NCBI GenBank assembly: GCA_945893395.1
Contig: CAMDEC010000009.1
Span: 1 to 35,285 of the forward strand
Direction: 5' to 3'
From: Bifidobacterium breve
GTDB taxonomy: Bacteria; Actinomycetota; Acidimicrobiia; Acidimicrobiales; Ilumatobacteraceae
DNA: 35,285 nucleotides
The number at the start of each line of letters is the position of its first letter. The stretch's first letter is position 1. Position numbers and translations under genes: made by a program. Below are positions 9,476-19,100 of this stretch, piece by piece. Below the pieces are notes generated by a model that was not told the origin of the DNA, ran no database searches, and worked only from the letters and a program-made list of their open reading frames with translations.

Positions 9476-10227
9476 GCCCACAAATCGTTTCACTCGTCGC
9501 ACCGGCCAAACTCACGCTGTCGCTTCGCGTCACGGGCATTCGTCAAGATGGTTTTCATTTAATTGACGCCGAGATGGTCACACTCGATTTCGCCGATGAA
9601 TTGATCGTTGACCTGGCGCGAAGTGGCTTCGAAATCAAGGGTAAGTTCGCCGGTGACGTTGAGGCTGACAAAATTTCTAACAACCTCGCAGCCAAGGCTC
9701 TAAAACTCGCCAACCGTCAAGCCCATGTTTCAATAACCAAGAACATCCCTTCTGGTGGCGGCCTCGGTGGAGGTTCTGCCGATGCGGCAGCAATCTTGCG
9801 CTGGGCGGGGTTTACCGATTTGGTCAGTGCAGCAAAACTTGGCGCCGACATCGCGTTTTGCATGGTCGGTGGAAGGGCGCGAGTCACTGGCATTGGCGAA
9901 ATTGTTAATCCGCTGAAAAAAGTTTCACGCGATATCACCCTCGTCGTGCCACCATTTCGAGTTTCAACACCTGCGGTGTACCGCGCGTTCGATCAACTCA
10001 CAGATTTTTGCAAGACATCTCTCAAGCATTCGGGTGTCAACGATCTAGAGCCGGCGGCGATCAAGGTCGAACCACGCCTCGCAATCTGGAAAGAAAAAAT
10101 CGCCCAAGCGAGCGGTGTCGAACCGACACTCGCGGGCAGTGGTTCAACATGGTGGCTAGACGGCAACTTTGTCAACCTCGCCGCACAACTGCCCGACGCC
10201 ACGGTCATCACCACCCGCACGACTTAG
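9472..10227 (+). CDS. ispE: 4-diphosphocytidyl-2-C-methyl-D-erythritol kinase
   Basis: VAPAKLTLSLRVTGIRQDGFHLIDAEM and GHMP motif IPSGGGLGGGSADAAAIL. ATG overlaps the rsmA TGA. Confidence 0.93.
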   Translation: MSPQIVSLVAPAKLTLSLRVTGIRQDGFHLIDAEMVTLDFADELIVDLARSGFEIKGKFAGDVEADKISNNLAAKALKLANRQAHVSITKNIPSGGGLGGGSADAAAILRWAGFTDLVSAAKLGADIAFCMVGGRARVTGIGEIVNPLKKVSRDITLVVPPFRVSTPAVYRAFDQLTDFCKTSLKHSGVNDLEPAAIKVEPRLAIWKEKIAQASGVEPTLAGSGSTWWLDGNFVNLAAQLPDATVITTRTT

Positions 10228-10263
10228 CATCTTCAATTTCATTTTGTTAATTAGGCTCGTTGC

Positions 10264-12273
10264 GTGAACATGGCACCCGAGTCAACCGAATATTTCCGCA
10301 AAGACATTCAAGGCCTGCGCGGAATCGCCGTTTTGCTTGTTGTCATTTACCACACAGGCATCGCGCTGCCCGGTGGATACATCGGTGTCGATATTTTCTT
10401 CGTGATTTCAGGTTTTGTGATCACACAGTTGTTGTTGCGAGAAATTGACGCGACGGGCCAAATAAGTCTCGTGAGTTTTTATGAGAGACGCGTTCGACGT
10501 ATTTTGCCTGCAGTCGCATTTGCAATCATCGGTACATTACTGCTTTCAATTTTTGCGCTTTCGCCATTTGGCGAACAACAACAAGTCGCGCAAACTTCTC
10601 GAGCCTCGACTTTTTTTGCTGCGAACTTCTACTTCTATTTACAGGACAGCTACTGGGCGCTTGCTGAAAACCCCTTGCGACATCTTTGGAGTCTGGCTGT
10701 AGAAGAGCAGTTCTACATTTTCTTTCCCGTACTCTTAACAGCTTTAAACAAACTGAAGATACGTATCAATTCGCGTCTCTCAGTTGCGATTTTAATTGCA
10801 ATCTCGTCCATCTCATTTGTCATTTCGTATTTTTTGTCACTTGGTGAACAAATTTTGCCGAAGCCCGAACTGTTTGCGTTCTTCGGCACACCGTGGCGAA
10901 TCTGGGAGTTTCTTGCGGGTTCACTGATCGCCCTCATACCTGCTGTCAAAAAGTCTTTGGTGGCAGCATCTTTGCCGCTTTCAATTTTTGCGGTCATTGC
11001 TATTGCCTGGTCAGCGATCTCGTTTGACTCATACACACCGTTTCCGGGCTCTGCCGCATTGACTCCGGTACTTGCTACTGCAGCACTCATCTACTTTGGA
11101 TCTCACAGTCATTTTGTAACCAAACTGCTTAGCGCGAAATCATTAATTGCCATCGGTGACATCTCATACTCGTGGTATCTATGGCACTGGCCACTAATTG
11201 TCTTCGCACATCGAGTCTTTCCAGCCTCTGATATTGCTGCTCCAGTTGGCGCCGCACTGATTTCTGTGGCGTTTGCAATCTTCTCATTACGCAAAATTGA
11301 AAACCCGATTCGCCGCAACACACAAATTCGTGGAAAACGCGTGTTACAACTTGGTGCCGTTTGCGTTCTCGCACCCCTCGTCATCTCGATTGCTACACAA
11401 AAACTCAGCGACACCGGCCTCGGCCTCACTGAACTCCGTAGCGACAACTCAATTCAAACTTCATGGTCTGATGCAAGAAACTGTCAAATTGAAGTAGCCG
11501 TCGAGAAAGACCAGAAAGAATGCGCGCCAGCGACTTTTGCAGTTAATGATGAAACAATGTTGCTTGTTGGCGACTCGGCTGCAACCGCATTTAGCGATGC
11601 AATTTCGACAGTTGCGCAAGAAAATGGATATAAATTCGCAACTTTTTATGCCAATGGCTGCCCAATGACATATTTGCCGATGACTTATCGTCCAGATTGC
11701 GCACAAAACTTTGAGGTAATCCAAAAAAAGATTAATGGTCTCAATCCAGACATTCTTGTTATCGCCAACATGAGCGATCTGTATGTTGACGGTTCTGGAC
11801 TGGGTGCCATAATTCGCAATTTTGATGGTCGGGCCGCAGAAGACAGGAATGAGGGTCTTGAGTTTTGGATTGACAACTGGCGATCTTTGCTGAAAGACAA
11901 TCTCGCGTCGCGAAAAGTTCTCGTTATTCAGCAAACGCCATTGTCAGCGATGCGTGAGCCAATATTGCTACAAAAGTTCATTTCTTCAGTTGGTGAGCCA
12001 ACTTTGCTGCAGAAGTTGTTTGATGAGCAGGTCTCACTTGACAACTCAGATACTCGAAACATGATCGCGCAGGCCGAGGCCGAGTTGTTCAAGAACTACA
12101 AAAACATCGCCATATTTGACCCGGCAAGCGTGTTATGTGACACCAAAAACTGCCGCCAAACGATTAACGGCGATGCGCTCTACTACGACAGCCGACATTT
12201 GACTGTAAAAGGAAGTTTGCTGATGGTCGACGGAATAACACAGGCGCTGCAATCGCTACTCGCAGGAGACTAG
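10264..12273 (+). CDS. Acyltransferase family 3 (OafA/YrhL-like) with C-terminal SGNH hydrolase-like domain
   Basis: FRKDIQGLRGIAVLLVVIYHTGIALPGGYIGVDIFFVISGFVIT, multiple TM segments, then LLVGDSAATAFSDAI and YYDSRHLTVKGSLLM. Confidence 0.93.
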   Translation: MNMAPESTEYFRKDIQGLRGIAVLLVVIYHTGIALPGGYIGVDIFFVISGFVITQLLLREIDATGQISLVSFYERRVRRILPAVAFAIIGTLLLSIFALSPFGEQQQVAQTSRASTFFAANFYFYLQDSYWALAENPLRHLWSLAVEEQFYIFFPVLLTALNKLKIRINSRLSVAILIAISSISFVISYFLSLGEQILPKPELFAFFGTPWRIWEFLAGSLIALIPAVKKSLVAASLPLSIFAVIAIAWSAISFDSYTPFPGSAALTPVLATAALIYFGSHSHFVTKLLSAKSLIAIGDISYSWYLWHWPLIVFAHRVFPASDIAAPVGAALISVAFAIFSLRKIENPIRRNTQIRGKRVLQLGAVCVLAPLVISIATQKLSDTGLGLTELRSDNSIQTSWSDARNCQIEVAVEKDQKECAPATFAVNDETMLLVGDSAATAFSDAISTVAQENGYKFATFYANGCPMTYLPMTYRPDCAQNFEVIQKKINGLNPDILVIANMSDLYVDGSGLGAIIRNFDGRAAEDRNEGLEFWIDNWRSLLKDNLASRKVLVIQQTPLSAMREPILLQKFISSVGEPTLLQKLFDEQVSLDNSDTRNMIAQAEAELFKNYKNIAIFDPASVLCDTKNCRQTINGDALYYDSRHLTVKGSLLMVDGITQALQSLLAGD

Positions 12274-12277
12274 TTGT

Positions 12278-12380
12278 TTGTTGCGTCGATGACGCAAATA
12301 AGCGACTACGGGTCGGTTACTTGTTGCGTTGATGACGCGTAGGGACGGCGCGAAGCGTGTTATTTGTTGCGTTGATGACG
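12278..12380. repeat. Three copies of a 17-bp motif TTGTTGCGT(C/T)GATGACG at exact 43-bp period
   Basis: Copies at 12278-12294, 12321-12337 and 12364-12380 (starts 43 bp apart). The third lies in the 3' end of the mini-ORF at 12360-12452. Confidence 0.88.
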
Positions 12381-12452
12381 GGTACGGCGAAGCATCTTCT
12401 TGTGCTTCTTCTTGCGCATTCGCTTGCGGCGGCGCTTAACCAGTGATCCCAT
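12360..12452 (-). CDS. bS22 / AURKAIP1-COX24 domain-like small basic ribosomal protein (30 aa, not in the ORF track)
   Basis: Reverse translation from ATG at 12452: MGSLVKRRRKRMRKKKHKKMLRRTRHQRNK-stop. Resembles the actinobacterial COX24/bS22-type ~30-aa protein (MGS-x-KKRRKRM-KKKHRKLL-R-TR-QRR). Confidence 0.85.
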   Translation of the reverse strand: MGSLVKRRRKRMRKKKHKKMLRRTRHQRNK

Positions 12453-12531
12453 GTCTCGCCATACGATATCTGACACAGATGGGAAACGACACACAAAATT
12501 CGCTACCGTAGAGACGTCAGCCGATACCCAT

Positions 12532-12602
12532 TCCGGGGTCGTTCAATGGCAGGACAACGGGTTTTGGTCCCGTATATAGGGGTTCGAGTCCTCTCCCCGG
12601 AA
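12532..12602 (+). tRNA. tRNA-Gln, anticodon TTG
   Basis: Acceptor TCCGGGG/CCCCGGA + A; anticodon arm ACGGG-TTTTGGT-CCCGT (TTG); T arm AGGGG-TTCGAGT-CCTCT. Confidence 0.95.
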
Positions 12603-12637
12603 CTTTCACAGTCGCCGCATCAACACCTAAATAGATC

Positions 12638-13750
12638 GTGTATAAATATTGCGTGCCGGTTTATGCAATTGTCCTCGCTGCGGGCGAAGGCACGAGAATG
12701 CAATCAACCCGACCAAAACCGCTGCACATTATCTGCGGCCAAGAAATGATCATTCATGTGATCGGCGCACTAAACGAACTGCAACTCAAAAAAACTGTGA
12801 TCGTCGTCGGTCACGCCGCCAAACAAGTCACCAAAGTCGTCACCGAACGAGCACCAACCTGGGCTCATGTTTCATTCGCCGAGCAAAGAGTTCAGCGTGG
12901 CACGGGCGATGCAACGATCGTGGGATTAGCCAGTGTCGACGCTGCAGTCGGCGCCACTAGCGAAGTCTCCGATACTTCAACAATCATCGTCATGCCGGGC
13001 GATACACCGCTGCTTAAAGCAAGCACGATCTCGACGCTTGTCAACGAGCATCAAAACTCGAACAATGCGGCAACCATATTGACCGCATTCGTCGACGCAC
13101 CAACTGGCTATGGTCGCATTGTGCGCGCGAAAGACGACCGCATTCTAAAAGTTGTCGAAGAGCGCGATGCCTCACCAGAAATCAAATCAATCCACGAAAT
13201 CAACACCAGCATTTATGCATTTCGTCGCGACCTCCTCGGCCCCGCATTGCGACGCATTTCAAACAACAACTCGCAATCCGAGTACTACTTAACTGACGCG
13301 ATAGAAGTTCTGGCGAGTATGGGTCACCAAGTCGGCTCACACACTGCGCCGGCCAGTGAAGTCGTCGGGGTCAACGACCGTTGGCAACTAGCGATGGCCG
13401 AGCGCGAGTTGCGAAGTCGCACCAACACGGCTTGGCTGAGGTCTGGCGTGACAATGTTCGACCCACAACAGACATTTATCGATGTCACCGTGAAAATTGG
13501 CAAGGATGTCACTCTGTTGCCGGGCACGATTCTGCAAGGACTCACCGAAATCGGCGATGATTGCGAAATCGGACCAAATACGCGCCTTATAAATACGGTC
13601 GTTGGCGCCGGGTCTCGCGTCGAAGCGACCACTAGCAAAGATTCAAAAATCGGCAAAAGAGCAACCGTCGGCCCGTTTGCCAACCTTCAACCTGGCAGCG
13701 TCGTATCTGACGAGGCGATCACCGGTTCGTTCTATGATGGCTCACAGTGA
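12638..13750 (+). CDS. glmU: GlmU-like UDP-GlcNAc pyrophosphorylase, short C-terminus (GTG start)
   Basis: 370 aa; AIVLAAGEGTRMQSTRPKPLH nucleotidyltransferase signature and partial left-handed beta-helix ending ...GPFANLQPGSVVSDEAITGSFYDGSQ-stop. Confidence 0.92.
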   Translation: MYKYCVPVYAIVLAAGEGTRMQSTRPKPLHIICGQEMIIHVIGALNELQLKKTVIVVGHAAKQVTKVVTERAPTWAHVSFAEQRVQRGTGDATIVGLASVDAAVGATSEVSDTSTIIVMPGDTPLLKASTISTLVNEHQNSNNAATILTAFVDAPTGYGRIVRAKDDRILKVVEERDASPEIKSIHEINTSIYAFRRDLLGPALRRISNNNSQSEYYLTDAIEVLASMGHQVGSHTAPASEVVGVNDRWQLAMAERELRSRTNTAWLRSGVTMFDPQQTFIDVTVKIGKDVTLLPGTILQGLTEIGDDCEIGPNTRLINTVVGAGSRVEATTSKDSKIGKRATVGPFANLQPGSVVSDEAITGSFYDGSQ

Positions 13751-14751
13751 ATAAAACCATCGACAAAGTCACCACCAAAAGAATGGCCATCTATTCGGGC
13801 CGCACACACCCCGCACTCGCCCAAGAAGTTGCTCAGCACTTAAACGTTCAACTCGGCGAAGCCAACATCGTCGAATTTGCAAACGGAGAACTTCGGCCAA
13901 GATTTGGCGAAAGCATTCGCGGTGGCGATGTTTTCATCATGCAAACACATTGCAGTCACGATGGTCGCAGTATCAACGACTCGATCATGGAGCAACTGAT
14001 CATGATCGACACTGCGTATCGTGCGTCGGCAAAACGCGTCACGGCAGTTTGTCCTTTTTATGGATATGCACGACAAGACCGCAAAGCCGAAGGACGCGAG
14101 CCGATTACCGCCCGCCTGATTGCAGACATGTTCAAAGCAGCAGGCTCGAAGCGGATGGTGTCAATCGACCTGCATAGCGGACAAATTCAAGGCTTCTTCG
14201 AAGGCCCGGTTGATCACTTGACCGCGATTCCGGTACTCGAGCGATACGTTCGCGACAATGCCCGAGAAGGCCTAGTCATCGTTTCGCCAGATGCAGGTCG
14301 AGTAAAAGTTGCCGAGCGATTTGCCCAGCACCTCACCGATATGAGTGCCGATGTTGCGTTCATCAACAAGCGCCGCCCCAAGAACACGACAAATGTTGCC
14401 GAAGCCAAAGAAGTCATCGGTGACGTCGAAGGTCGACTGTGCATTCTCGCCGATGACATGATCGACACTGGCGGCACAATTTGCAGCGCAGCCGAGTTGC
14501 TTTATGCACGCGGCGCCAAAGAAGTTTGGGCAATGGCGACACACGGCGTGCTGTCTGGGCCGGCGGTCGAGCGTCTAAGCGACTCACGCATCGCGCGAGT
14601 CGTGCTGACCAACACGCTGCCACTTGCGCCCGAAAAACGCATTGCCAAATTTGAAATTCTCTCGGTCGCCAAAATCTTGGCCGATGCCCTATCGGCGGTG
14701 TTTGAAGACACCAGCGTTAGCGATCTGTTCGGCGGCGAAAACCAGGCGTAA
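13747..14751 (+). CDS. prs: Ribose-phosphate pyrophosphokinase (GTG start)
   Basis: 334 aa; SGRTHPALAQEVAQHL, FYGYARQDRKAEGREPITARL, DLHSGQIQGFF, ILADDMIDTGGTI. Confidence 0.97.
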   Translation: MNKTIDKVTTKRMAIYSGRTHPALAQEVAQHLNVQLGEANIVEFANGELRPRFGESIRGGDVFIMQTHCSHDGRSINDSIMEQLIMIDTAYRASAKRVTAVCPFYGYARQDRKAEGREPITARLIADMFKAAGSKRMVSIDLHSGQIQGFFEGPVDHLTAIPVLERYVRDNAREGLVIVSPDAGRVKVAERFAQHLTDMSADVAFINKRRPKNTTNVAEAKEVIGDVEGRLCILADDMIDTGGTICSAAELLYARGAKEVWAMATHGVLSGPAVERLSDSRIARVVLTNTLPLAPEKRIAKFEILSVAKILADALSAVFEDTSVSDLFGGENQA

Positions 14752-14760
14752 TCGTCGCGG

Positions 14761-14786
14761 ATATCGGCGATATCGCCGATATTTTT
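14761..14786 (+). terminator. Rho-independent terminator-like hairpin after prs
   Basis: Perfect 22-bp palindrome ATATCGGCGATATCGCCGATAT (9-bp stem, 4-nt loop) running into TTTTT, 9 nt after the prs stop. Confidence 0.75.
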
Positions 14787-14822
14787 GTGGTAACCATCGG
14801 CTTTGACCCATAGAATAAAACG

Positions 14823-14845
14823 CCGTCATTCAGTTGACGGTTTTT
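14823..14845 (+). promoter_or_regulatory. Terminator/attenuator-like hairpin immediately upstream of rplY
   Basis: CCGTCA-TTCAGT-TGACGG followed by TTTTT, ending about 18 nt before the rplY ATG. Confidence 0.5.
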
Positions 14846-14863
14846 ACAATTTTCGGAGTCATC

Positions 14864-15538
14864 ATGCCTACATCACTTAAAACAAAAATTGGTCGCACAA
14901 TCGGTAGCGCAGAGTCGCGCCGACTCGTTTTAGCCGACCAAATACCTGCTGTTGTTTACGGTCACGGCATGACACCAGTCAAGATCACAGTCGACCGTCG
15001 CGATCTGCGCGTTGCACTGGCAGGTCCCGCAGGTGCAAACACGATTCTTGAACTTCATGTTGGCGACGCAAAGTATCCGGCAATCATCAAAGAGTTGCAG
15101 CGCGATCCAGTGAAGCGCGTCGTTCGCCATGTTGACTTCATGCAGATCTCGCTCACCGAATTGATCACGATGGATATTCCGGTCCACCTCAAGGGCACCG
15201 CAAAGGCAGTTTTGGCCGATGGCGGTTTGGTCGACGCAACCGTCAACACGATTCAAGTGCGTGCAACCGCGGCAAATATTCCAAACGAAATCTTGATCGA
15301 CGTAACCGACATGGGCATGGAAGATGTAATCCATCTTTCAGAAATCGAATTGCCAGCGGGTGTCACCGCAGTTGGCGACCCAGATTTGGTGATCGTCACC
15401 GTGCTCACGACAAAGATCGAAGAAGTCGCACCTGTTGTTGCTGCTGCAGTCGAGGGTGAAGCCGGCGCTGTCCCAGTTGACAGCGCAGCTCCTGCAGCCG
15501 GTGCTGCTCCTGCGAGCGACGCCAAACCTACGGCGTAA
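14864..15538 (+). CDS. rplY: 50S ribosomal protein L25 / general stress protein Ctc
   Basis: RRLVLADQIPAVVYGHGMTPVKITVDRRDLR, HVDFMQISLTELITMDIPVHLKG; Ala-rich C-terminal tail. Start set at ATG 14864. Confidence 0.94.
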   Translation: MPTSLKTKIGRTIGSAESRRLVLADQIPAVVYGHGMTPVKITVDRRDLRVALAGPAGANTILELHVGDAKYPAIIKELQRDPVKRVVRHVDFMQISLTELITMDIPVHLKGTAKAVLADGGLVDATVNTIQVRATAANIPNEILIDVTDMGMEDVIHLSEIELPAGVTAVGDPDLVIVTVLTTKIEEVAPVVAAAVEGEAGAVPVDSAAPAAGAAPASDAKPTA

Positions 15539-15544
15539 GTCTCA

Positions 15545-16174
15545 ATGGCGCTGTTCGGTCGCGCGAAGCGACTTGAGCGACGCGGCACTGAATTTGATTT
15601 TCTAGTCGTCGGATTAGGCAACCCCAGTGCCAAATACTCGCGCACACGGCACAATGTCGGCTTCGAAACGATCGAAGTTCTCGCAACACGTCTCAATGCG
15701 ACACTCAAAGCGGGTCGTGATCGTGCGCTGGTCGCCGAAGTCAACACAACGACAAACGCGCAGACTAAACATCTGCTACTGGCGATGCCGACGACTTTCA
15801 TGAACGAATCAGGCAATGCGGTTGGAGCAGTCGCCCGTCGCTATGCCATCGCTGATCCGTTAAAAATAATTATCGTGCACGATGAACTTGATTTGGAGCC
15901 TGGCATCGTCAAAATTAAATCTGGTGGTGGGCTCGCGGGTCACAACGGATTGCAGTCAATCAATCAACATCTAAAAACTCAAGATTTTTTGCGGGTGCGA
16001 ATCGGAGTTGGAAAACCACCGTCCAAAGAACAAGGCGGGGACCATGTGCTATCAAAAGTTCCGGCACACGAACGCGAATTACTCGACATTTCTGTGCAGG
16101 TTGCCGCGGATGCAGTGCAACTGATCGTCGCCGAAGGTCTCGATGCAGCAATGCGCAAGATCAACGCCCGCTGA
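15545..16174 (+). CDS. pth: Peptidyl-tRNA hydrolase
   Basis: FLVVGLGNPSAKYSRTRHNVGFE, LLLAMPTTFMNESGNAVGA, IIIVHDELDLEPGIVKIKSGGGLAGHNGLQSI. Confidence 0.97.
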   Translation: MALFGRAKRLERRGTEFDFLVVGLGNPSAKYSRTRHNVGFETIEVLATRLNATLKAGRDRALVAEVNTTTNAQTKHLLLAMPTTFMNESGNAVGAVARRYAIADPLKIIIVHDELDLEPGIVKIKSGGGLAGHNGLQSINQHLKTQDFLRVRIGVGKPPSKEQGGDHVLSKVPAHERELLDISVQVAADAVQLIVAEGLDAAMRKINAR

Positions 16175-16186
16175 GCGAACCCGAAT

Positions 16187-19100
16187 ATGACGGCTCTCGG
16201 CGCCCTCGCGCCAACTCTTGGTTTTGAGCCGGCGCTAAGCGCCGCACTAGGCGAACAAAGCGCATCGATAATTTGCGCCGACCATGCGTGGCCATTGCTG
16301 CTGGCGGGTCTTGCCCAGCGCACCGAAAACGAAATCGTCGTCGTCGCCACGCCCACTGGGTTGATGGCCAATCAGTTGCGCGACGACCTGACCACATTTC
16401 TGCCCGAGCGAGATGTTGCGCTGTTTCCCGCATGGGAGACCTTGCCGTTTGAGCGCGTCAGCCCAAATTGCGAAACCATGGGTAGGCGCCTCGAAGTTTT
16501 GTGGCGAATCAAAAATGACCCACCAAAAATAATAATCACTGGTGTGCGCGCGTTGCTGCAACATCTGAGCAACACGGTTGTCGAGCCACTTGAAATAAAA
16601 CTGCAGTCGCAACTCGACACCGAAGAACTCGTCGCCACACTGGCCAAGTTCGGTTATCGGCGCGAAGAGATCGTCGAACATCGCGGAGAATTCGCCCGAC
16701 GGGGCTCGATCATCGATGTGTTCCCATCAACGGCCGATACGCCGATTCGCATCGACCTGTGGGGCGACGAGGTCGACCGACTGACGACTTTCAACGTCAA
16801 CGATCAACGCAGCACGGAAGATCTGCCGAGCGTGCGCATCTTTCCCGCACGAGAATTAATCATCAACGAAACAGTCGCCAAAAAAGCACGAGCACTGATC
16901 GCCAAAGAACCATGGGGGCAAGAAAACTGGGATCGCATCGCCGAAGCCATGACCTTCGACGGCATGGAGTCTTGGCTGCCGTGGGTTGCAACCGACGACG
17001 AAGTACTTACTGATGTATGCAGCAAAAGTGCAGCGATGCACATCGTGCTCATTGAGCCGCGACGCATGCGCGACCGCGCACGCGATCTAATCGCTGAAGA
17101 AGATGATTTGGCTCGCGCTCTGGCTTCGACTTGGTCGCGCGACCCCGAGCAAAAATATCCGCGTTTGCACTCGGAGATCGACACATTTTTAAAAAACACC
17201 TCAGCCGAATCGATAATTTCGCTGAGCCCCGTCGCCGACTCGCCAAAATCTTCGACAATCGTTTCGTCGACCTGGGGTCAAGCCACCGGCGACACCGAAG
17301 CACTCGCCAGTCGAATTTTGCGACTGGTTACGAAAAAGTTTCGTGTCGTAATCGCTGCCGATACGCCAAGTTCGGCGCAACGCTTCAATGAGGTGCTGAC
17401 GCTTGAAGGCATCACTGTTCGCTCGCCCCAGCAAGATTCAAGTTCAGTTGCAAGTCCTGGGGTGTCGATAATCGTTGCCCCACTGCACAGCGGCTGCGTG
17501 CTCAACGACCATGAACTGGCGATCATCACCGAAAGCGATCTGACGGGTCGCCGTCGCACGCATCGCAACATCAAACCACCCAAGCGCAGTTCGTCGAGCA
17601 TCTTTGAAGACCTGAAGCCCGGCGATCACGTCGTACATCATGTGCACGGGGTCGGCAAATATCTCGGCATGACCAAACAGTCAATGGGCGGCATCGAACG
17701 CGATTATTTGCATTTGCAATACAACAACGGCAACCTCTATGTGCCGACCGATCACATCGATGCAATCCGTCAATACATCGGCGGCGAAGCCCCGACGCTC
17801 AATCGCATGGGGGGTTCAGATTTTGCACGAACCAAATCGCGCGTGCGCAATGCTGTGCGCGAGATCGCCCAAGAACTCGTCGTGCTTTATCAACGCCGAG
17901 TATCTGCCGCGGGTCACGCATTTGCCCCAGATACGGCGTGGCAAGACGAAATGGAGGCGGCATTTCCGTTTGTCGAGACCCCAGACCAACGCACGGCGAT
18001 TATCGACACCAAGGCTGATATGGAACGCGAAGTCCCAATGGATCGTCTTGTCTGCGGTGATGTGGGTTTCGGCAAGACAGAGGTCGCCGTTCGCGCGGCA
18101 TTCAAATGCATGCAAGATGGCAAACAAGTCGCGGTGCTCGTGCCGACGACGCTGCTGGCGGCCCAGCACGGCTCGACATTTGCCGCAAGATTCGCTGGCT
18201 ACCCGATTCGCGTCGAGGTCTTGTCGCGGTTTTTAACAACTGCTCGTGCAAAAAAAGTTATCCAGCAACTTGCCACCGGTGAAATTGATTGTGTGATCGG
18301 CACCCATCGGCTTTTGCAAGAAGGCGTCAAATTCAAAGATCTGGGTCTACTGGTCGTTGACGAAGAGCAACGATTTGGCGTGCAGCACAAAGAGCAAATG
18401 AAACAACTAAAAACAAACGTCGACGTGTTGACGCTCACCGCAACCCCGATACCCCGCACGCTCGAAATGAGCCTCGTTGGCATTCGTGATTTGTCGCTTC
18501 TGCACACGCCACCTGCCGACCGTCAGCCAATTCTCACTTTTGTCGGCGAAGAAGACGACAGGGTTGCGACCGAAGCAATTCGCCGCGAACTTTTACGCGA
18601 TGGCCAGGTGTTCTGGGTTCACAACCGTGTCAAGACGATTGAAGACAGGGCGCGCACTCTGCGTGAACTCGTGCCTGAGGCACGCATCGTCGTGGCACAC
18701 GGACAAATGGACGAGGCCGTACTTGAACAAAGCGTGCAAGATTTCTGGGAGGGCAAATACGACGTGCTAATTTGCACGACGATCATCGAAAGCGGCATCG
18801 ACATGCCGACCGTGAACACGCTCGTCGTCGAGCGTGCCGACTTGCTCGGTCTGGGACAGTTGCACCAACTTCGTGGACGCGTCGGTCGCAGCGGACAACG
18901 CGCGTATGCATATCTGTTTCATCCGCGCGATCGTGCACTTTCAGAAGATGCCTACGAACGACTGCGCACAATTGGCGAGGCGACAGAACTAGGTAGCGGA
19001 TTCAAAATTGCGATGCGCGATCTCGAGATTCGTGGCGCTGGCAACTTGCTCGGCGAAGCACAAAGTGGGCACATCGCTGCGGTGGGTTACGACTTATATT

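Noticed and set aside
11461-11934. 157-aa minus-strand ORF antisense to the acyltransferase gene
   Set aside because: Fully overlaps the SGNH-domain coding region and has no recognisable motifs.
12546-12749. 67-aa plus-strand ORF overlapping tRNA-Gln and glmU
   Set aside because: Starts within the tRNA and runs into glmU in another frame; spurious.
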